A stretch of DNA of 18,304 nucleotides, from assembly GCA_910577085.1 (NCBI GenBank), contig CAJTLE010000052.1, forward strand, positions 1 through 18,304. Reading direction: 5' to 3'. The DNA comes from an uncultured Allobaculum sp. (GTDB lineage: Bacteria; Bacillota_I; Bacilli_A; Erysipelotrichales; Erysipelotrichaceae). Positions within the stretch are counted from its first letter, which is position 1; the number at the start of each line of letters is the position of its first letter. The notes beneath the pieces were generated by a model, which saw nothing but the letters and a program-made list of their open reading frames with translations, made no database searches and was not told the DNA's origin. The translations under genes and the position numbers were made by a program. Positions 15,061 to 18,304 of this stretch are shown piece after piece.

Positions 15061-15840
15061 CTAAAGCTCTTCCGCAAAGCCTTTTTGAAGCTTGTTGAAT
15101 ACCCACGTGCCAAACATCGTCAGCACAATTCCCAAAACCAGAACCACGCTCATCGATTTCCAGCCTGGTGCCATGCCATCCATCAGGATTGCACGATACG
15201 CATACACAAGCATAGTCATCGGATTGTAGCGCACCAGCTTATAGAGAATGCTGGTGGAAGGGAAAATACTGAGGGCATAAACGATCGGGGTTCCGTAGAA
15301 AAGCAGGTTCAGAAAGAACTGAACCAGGTTTTCAACGTCCTGAACATATACATTGATGGCAGACAGAATCAGACCGATGCCATAAATCAGAAGGGCTTCG
15401 ATCAGTGCGATGACTGGGAACCATAAAACGTTCCAGGTCAGCTGAATGCCAAAGACGATGCAGAAAATTAACATGATCGGCAGGGCAATAAAAAAGTTGA
15501 CCAGCCCGGAAAGAACCTGTGAGAGCACAAGGATCTTCCTTGGAAAGTAGACTTTCTTGACCACGCCCGCATTTCCTTTGATGCACCCGGTCGTTCCAAC
15601 CACACTTCCCATGAAAAAGTTCCACGGGAACATACCAGTAATCAGATACACCAGAAAGTTTGGCATGCCGCCGCGCATCAGATACGGGAAGACGAGATAG
15701 TAAACAAATACTTGAAGCAGAGGGTTGATGAATGTCCACAACATCCCTAAAAACGAGCCTTTGTAACGCCCACGGATGTCCTTTTTGACATTGGTTTTCA
15801 AGAGTTCGCGATATTCATAGAATTCGCGAAGGGTTTGCAT
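15061..15840 (-). CDS. Polysaccharide export ABC transporter permease (RgpC/Wzm/TagG-like)
   Basis: 259 aa. The ATG at 15840 is preceded by GAAGGAGG at 7 bp; an in-frame ATG at 15897 has no such site. The short cytoplasmic N-terminus (FYEYRELLKTNVKKDIRGRYKGS) is typical of ABC-2 permeases of this group. About six membrane spans follow, including LWTFINPLLQVFVYYLVF, FLVYLITGMFPWNFFMGSV and FFIALPIMLIFCIVFGI. The family motifs RYKGSFLGMLW and KVYFPRKILVLS are present. It forms the membrane channel through which a lipid-linked polysaccharide or teichoic acid-like polymer is flipped outward, powered by the ATPase at 10769. It is the first gene of the locus, with a good promoter at 15903-15931. 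Rgp-type rhamnan export is the best guess, because the small GT2 enzyme is rhamnosyltransferase-like. Confidence 0.93.
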   Translation of the reverse strand: MQTLREFYEYRELLKTNVKKDIRGRYKGSFLGMLWTFINPLLQVFVYYLVFPYLMRGGMPNFLVYLITGMFPWNFFMGSVVGTTGCIKGNAGVVKKVYFPRKILVLSQVLSGLVNFFIALPIMLIFCIVFGIQLTWNVLWFPVIALIEALLIYGIGLILSAINVYVQDVENLVQFFLNLLFYGTPIVYALSIFPSTSILYKLVRYNPMTMLVYAYRAILMDGMAPGWKSMSVVLVLGIVLTMFGTWVFNKLQKGFAEEL

Positions 15841-15865
15841 TTCATTCCTCCTTCGTTTGAAACAA

Positions 15866-15894
15866 ACAGGTCTTACCGTACAGGCCTGACCTGT
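15866..15894 (-). promoter_or_regulatory. Hairpin at the 5' end of the permease transcript
   Basis: Arms ACAGGTC (15866-15872) and GACCTGT (15888-15894) enclose 15 bases that include the palindrome CAGGCCTG. It would begin within a few bases of the predicted transcription start, so it could protect the mRNA 5' end, or as DNA act as an operator over the promoter. Confidence 0.4.
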
Positions 15895-15902
15895 CATCAG
15901 AC

Positions 15903-15931
15903 ATTATAAACGAATTTACAGGCAATATCCA
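15903..15931 (-). promoter_or_regulatory. Sigma-A type promoter for the polysaccharide locus
   Basis: On the - strand a perfect -10 TATAAT (15903-15908) has a 4-of-6 -35 TGGATA (15926-15931) at the ideal 17-bp spacing. The predicted start is near 15896, giving a leader of about 55 nt before the permease ATG. Confidence 0.55.
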
Positions 15932-16235
15932 AACTGGCCAAAAATAAACCATAAATAAAGTAAATATGGGATAACAGGCAAAATGGTCAGTTTGAAGTGG
16001 TACAAAAACGGGCAAATGAAAAGCCTTTTACGATCCTGCAAATAGACGTAAATATGTGATCTGATCAAAGGAAAGCCGAAATGAAGCATACGGGCAGAAA
16101 AGAGGAAAGCCTTCAGCCTGCCTGATGTCTTTCAAGGGGCTGCTTCGGGCTGCCTTTGGCCGCCGGCATCTGTTTTCAGTTCTTTCGCTTTCCTGTGACT
16201 TTTCTTCTGTCGATGCTTTCTGTTCAATTCGCCAC
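15932..16235. other. Intergenic stretch, no gene seen
   Basis: This lies between the polysaccharide promoter and the hydrogenase terminator. The left part is AT-rich and the right part is richer in GC (around 16130-16170, GGCTGCTTCGGGCTGCC). I see no convincing coding frame, tRNA or repeat array. Confidence 0.4.
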
Positions 16236-16261
16236 GAAAAAAAGCCTTCCGAAGAAGGCTT
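16236..16261 (-). terminator. Rho-independent terminator of the hydrogenase gene
   Basis: On the - strand an 8-bp perfect stem AAGCCTTC / GAAGGCTT with the stable loop TTCG is followed by an unbroken run of U (plus-strand A-run 16237-16243). It lies about 75 bp past the stop codon. Confidence 0.9.
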
Positions 16262-16335
16262 GGATTCGATTTGATTTGTTGGATTAAAAGGGAAATAAGG
16301 TTCTTGGTCGATGTCAGCTTAAAAACTGGAATGGA

Positions 16336-17874
16336 TTAGTCTTCAGCTGGTGCATCGTACATGTGGCTGATGTCATGAACCATGTCGGAGTATTTGGACT
16401 CGTCGGCATGTTTGAGTTCATCTTCGTTGGCGTATTTCTTAACCTGAGCAGCAGCCTTGGAAATTGGGGCAAGGGTACCGGCACCGGCTACGCAGCCACC
16501 TGGGCAGGCCATACCTTCAAGCAGGTAACCATTCAGACGGCCAGCTTTGGCCATCATTAACATGGTACGGCAGTTTTTCAGACCTTCAGCAGCCTGAACC
16601 TTAACGGTTGTGCCAGGATTATTCTTTTCGATCAGGGTCTTAACGGCCTTGGCAACACCACCGGAAACGGCGAATTCACGACCGGCAGAAGTTCCAGTGT
16701 GGAATGTTTCTTCTGCAACAACCTGTGGCAGATCGATATTTTTAGCATGGAACATACCCATGACTTCTTCGAATGTTAAGACAAAGTCAACGTCTGAACG
16801 GATAGAACGACGGCTGGCTTCGAGTTTCTTGGCAGCGCATGGTCCAATGAAGCAGACTTTTGCATCTGGGTGTTTTTTCTTGATCAGACGGGCAGTCAGA
16901 ACCATTGGAGTTAAAGCCATGGAAATGTAGTCTTTGAACTGTGGGAACTCTTTTTTCGCCATTACAGACCAGGCAGGGCAGCAGGAAGTTGCCATGAATG
17001 GCTGTTTTTCTGGAACTTTGTTCATGAAGTCTTCTGCTTCTTCGATGGTACATAAGTCAGCACCGATCGCAACTTCAACAACATCCGCAAAGCCGAGTTC
17101 TTTTAAGGCAGCAATCACTTTTTCTGGAGTGACACCATTACCAAACTGGCCGATGAAAGCTGGGGCAACGGCCGCAATGACCTCATGTCCGGAACGCATT
17201 GCATGGATGGTCTGGAAAATCTGACCTTTGTCAACGATGGCACCAAATGGGCAGTTTACAAGGCACTGACCGCAGGATACGCATTTGTCATAGTTGATGA
17301 CCGCTTTTCCTTCGTCGTCACTGCCGATTGCGTTCATACCGCAGGATGCAGCACATGGACGTTCGATTTTAACGATTGCATGATATGGGCAGGCTTCCAT
17401 GCACTTACCACATTTAATGCACAGATCCTGGTCAATTTCAGAATGACCATCAACGATGGAAACGGCTTTTTTCGGGCAGACTTCCACGCACTGGTGGGAA
17501 AGGCATCCCTGGCAGGCGTTGGTAACCATGACTTTCTTTTCCGGGCAGGCGTTGCACGCAAAAGAAATGATGTTAACTAATGGCTGATCGTAGAATTTTT
17601 CAGCAATAATGCTGGCTTCTACACCATCGGAAACAGCACCGGCCTGAGTGAAATCACGAACAGGCAGACCCATTCCCAGACGCAGACGTTCGCCTACGAT
17701 GGCACGTTCCAGGAAAACGGAGTCGCGATATTTCGCCTGTTTTCCCTTGATGATTTCATAAGGAATTGCTTCCATTCTTTCTTTATAGTCGATATCGTCG
17801 CTGTAAGCCATATCTGCAATGGCTGCAAAGACTTTGCGGCGGATATCCGTTACTGAGTTGTAGACTCCTCTCAT
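16336..17874 (-). CDS. Monomeric [FeFe] hydrogenase, probably group B
   Basis: 512 aa; ATG 17874 is preceded by AAAGGA. It carries the three H-cluster motifs: L1 TSCCPAW (296-302), L2 GPCAAKK (344-350) and L3 EGMACPGGC (453-461), so all cysteine ligands are present. The N-terminal half holds several iron-sulfur sites: CNAC near 107-110, CQGC with later Cys (121-133), CIKCGKCMEACP (152-162), CAASC (174-178) and CVSCGQCLVNCP (198-209). TSCCPAW, GPCAAKK and the absence of an N-terminal 2Fe-2S domain point to the less-studied group B clostridial type rather than classical group A. The enzyme exchanges electrons, probably from ferredoxin, with protons to form H2 in the cytoplasm. Maturases HydE, HydF and HydG are not in the window. 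A Rex-like site upstream suggests NADH control. Confidence 0.94.
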   Translation of the reverse strand: MRGVYNSVTDIRRKVFAAIADMAYSDDIDYKERMEAIPYEIIKGKQAKYRDSVFLERAIVGERLRLGMGLPVRDFTQAGAVSDGVEASIIAEKFYDQPLVNIISFACNACPEKKVMVTNACQGCLSHQCVEVCPKKAVSIVDGHSEIDQDLCIKCGKCMEACPYHAIVKIERPCAASCGMNAIGSDDEGKAVINYDKCVSCGQCLVNCPFGAIVDKGQIFQTIHAMRSGHEVIAAVAPAFIGQFGNGVTPEKVIAALKELGFADVVEVAIGADLCTIEEAEDFMNKVPEKQPFMATSCCPAWSVMAKKEFPQFKDYISMALTPMVLTARLIKKKHPDAKVCFIGPCAAKKLEASRRSIRSDVDFVLTFEEVMGMFHAKNIDLPQVVAEETFHTGTSAGREFAVSGGVAKAVKTLIEKNNPGTTVKVQAAEGLKNCRTMLMMAKAGRLNGYLLEGMACPGGCVAGAGTLAPISKAAAQVKKYANEDELKHADESKYSDMVHDISHMYDAPAED

Positions 17875-17920
17875 ATTCTTTGATCCTTTCTTTCTGATCC
17901 TTCCAAAATCAGAGTTCTTC

Positions 17921-17941
17921 TATACTGGCCGTATCAGTATA
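17921..17941. promoter_or_regulatory. Dyad in the hydrogenase promoter region
   Basis: Perfect 7-bp arms TATACTG (17921-17927) and CAGTATA (17935-17941) are separated by 7 bp. On the - strand a TATACT -10-like hexamer is part of the dyad, so a factor binding here would compete with RNA polymerase. It lies about 47 bp upstream of the start codon. Confidence 0.4.
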
Positions 17942-17969
17942 CATAAGTCTGGGCATTTGAACACCTGCA

Positions 17970-17987
17970 TTGTCAAAAGTTTCACAA
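17970..17987 (-). promoter_or_regulatory. Rex (redox-sensing repressor) operator upstream of the hydrogenase gene
   Basis: On the - strand the 18 bases TTGTGAAACTTTTGACAA match the known Rex consensus TTGTGAAATTTTTCACAA at 16 positions. Rex releases DNA when NADH is high and is known to control hydrogenase and fermentation genes in clostridia. A TTGACA hexamer, the -35 consensus, lies inside the site. Its spacing to a good -10 is not ideal. Confidence 0.6.
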
Positions 17988-18120
17988 ATTCCCTTAGAAC
18001 TCGCTTGTATTTATTCTAATGGAAGAGGTTTCACTTCGAAAAGGGCCTTTTGAAACTTTAAAAGCATTTCAATAGACAAAAGTCTGTTTTTGAAAGCGAA
18101 GACAAAAGTTCGAAAAATGA

Positions 18121-18166
18121 TATTAAACAGTTAATATTTGATGTATTAAACAGTTAATATTTGATG
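18121..18166. repeat. Perfect 23-bp tandem direct repeat (two copies)
   Basis: The copies at 18121-18143 and 18144-18166 are identical and abut with no spacer; each contains the dyad ATTAA-ACAG-TTAAT. They lie 43-88 bp upstream of the partial helix-turn-helix gene at 18209. This looks like an operator or recombinase-binding iteron. Two copies without spacers do not make a CRISPR array. The surrounding 17988-18208 is very AT-rich and holds no other gene. Confidence 0.8.
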
Positions 18167-18190
18167 TATTATATTGGTAATAATTGTCTT

Positions 18191-18205
18191 ATATTGTATC
18201 AATAT
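18191..18205 (+). promoter_or_regulatory. Dyad immediately before the partial helix-turn-helix gene
   Basis: Perfect arms ATATTG (18191-18196) and CAATAT (18200-18205) with spacer TAT end 3 bp before the ATG. A Shine-Dalgarno sequence is absent there, so the message may be leaderless or weakly translated, and the dyad may be an autoregulatory site. Confidence 0.4.
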
Positions 18206-18208
18206 ATT

Positions 18209-18304
18209 ATGAAAAGATCTTCAGAATCAAAGTATTTAAAAACTGCTGAATACGCCAGGCAGATCGGATGTACGCAAAGAACGGTTCATCGCAATTTCCA
18301 CAAA
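18209..18304 (+). CDS. Partial helix-turn-helix protein, possibly an IS607-type recombinase (5' end only)
   Basis: 32 codons are visible before the window ends. After MKRSSESK the sequence YLKTAEYARQIGCTQRTVHR reads as a MerR/excisionase-type helix-turn-helix (a first helix, turn at I-G-C, recognition helix QRTVHRNFHK). The same type of domain opens IS607-family serine recombinases (TnpA) and some phage or plasmid regulators. The very AT-rich upstream region with iterated sites and no ribosome binding site is unlike the neighbouring genes and suggests a mobile element. Alternatives are an excisionase, a DNA invertase accessory factor or an ordinary regulator. The downstream catalytic region needed to decide is outside the window. 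Confidence 0.5.
   Translation, partial: MKRSSESKYLKTAEYARQIGCTQRTVHRNFHK

Noticed and set aside
18121..18166. A CRISPR array
   Set aside because: There are only two repeat copies, directly abutting with no spacers, and no cas genes in the window.

Overview
The window looks like low-to-mid GC Firmicutes DNA, most like an Erysipelotrichaceae-type gut or oral anaerobe. This is an inference from gene content: a monomeric [FeFe] hydrogenase, a bacterial ferritin, a glutamine-dependent NAD synthase, an Rgp/Wzm-Wzt-like polysaccharide exporter, surface proteins with RLYNPNSG repeats, and strong AGGAGG-type ribosome binding sites. No rRNA, tRNA or CRISPR array was seen.

Layout. (i) 1-2758: a surface-protein gene broken up by IS200/IS605-like TnpB elements. 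The window opens with the 3' end of one element on + (RNA scaffold at about 1-127). A 133-codon piece of surface protein follows (120-518). A second, complete-looking TnpB element lies on - (about 519-2362). The surface protein then resumes with three GW-rich repeats (2363-2758). Removing the second element rebuilds the start of a normal repeat (VPM + RLYNPNSGEHFYT), so one gene was split. The two element 3' ends share a 30-base identical block and equivalent stem-loops and are probably omega (guide) RNAs. (ii) 2990-6218: an AraC-family regulator divergent from a three-domain flavin/iron-sulfur/FAD reductase. The reductase carries HGDR where most relatives have HGAH, the signature I associate with the bilirubin reductase BilR. 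(iii) 6458-9490: a decayed repeat fossil, ferritin, and NAD synthase, each gene with its own hairpins. (iv) 9579-15931: a cell-surface polysaccharide locus on -: ABC permease, a very large double-domain glycosyltransferase, ABC ATPase, and a small GT2 rhamnosyltransferase-like enzyme. Hairpins or terminators separate the first three genes, so it looks like several transcription units rather than one operon. (v) 16236-17987: an [FeFe] hydrogenase with a near-consensus Rex operator upstream, linking it to NADH/NAD+ sensing. (vi) 18121-18304: an AT-rich segment with a perfect 23-bp tandem repeat and the first 32 codons of a helix-turn-helix protein, possibly an IS607-type recombinase, cut by the window edge.

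How it fits together: the hydrogenase, NAD synthase and NAD(P)H-type flavin reductase suit an anaerobe that disposes of electrons on protons and organic acceptors. The polysaccharide locus and the broken surface protein concern the cell envelope. The most interesting parts are the paired TnpB guide-RNA ends trapped in one surface gene, the BilR-like enzyme, and the Rex-hydrogenase link.
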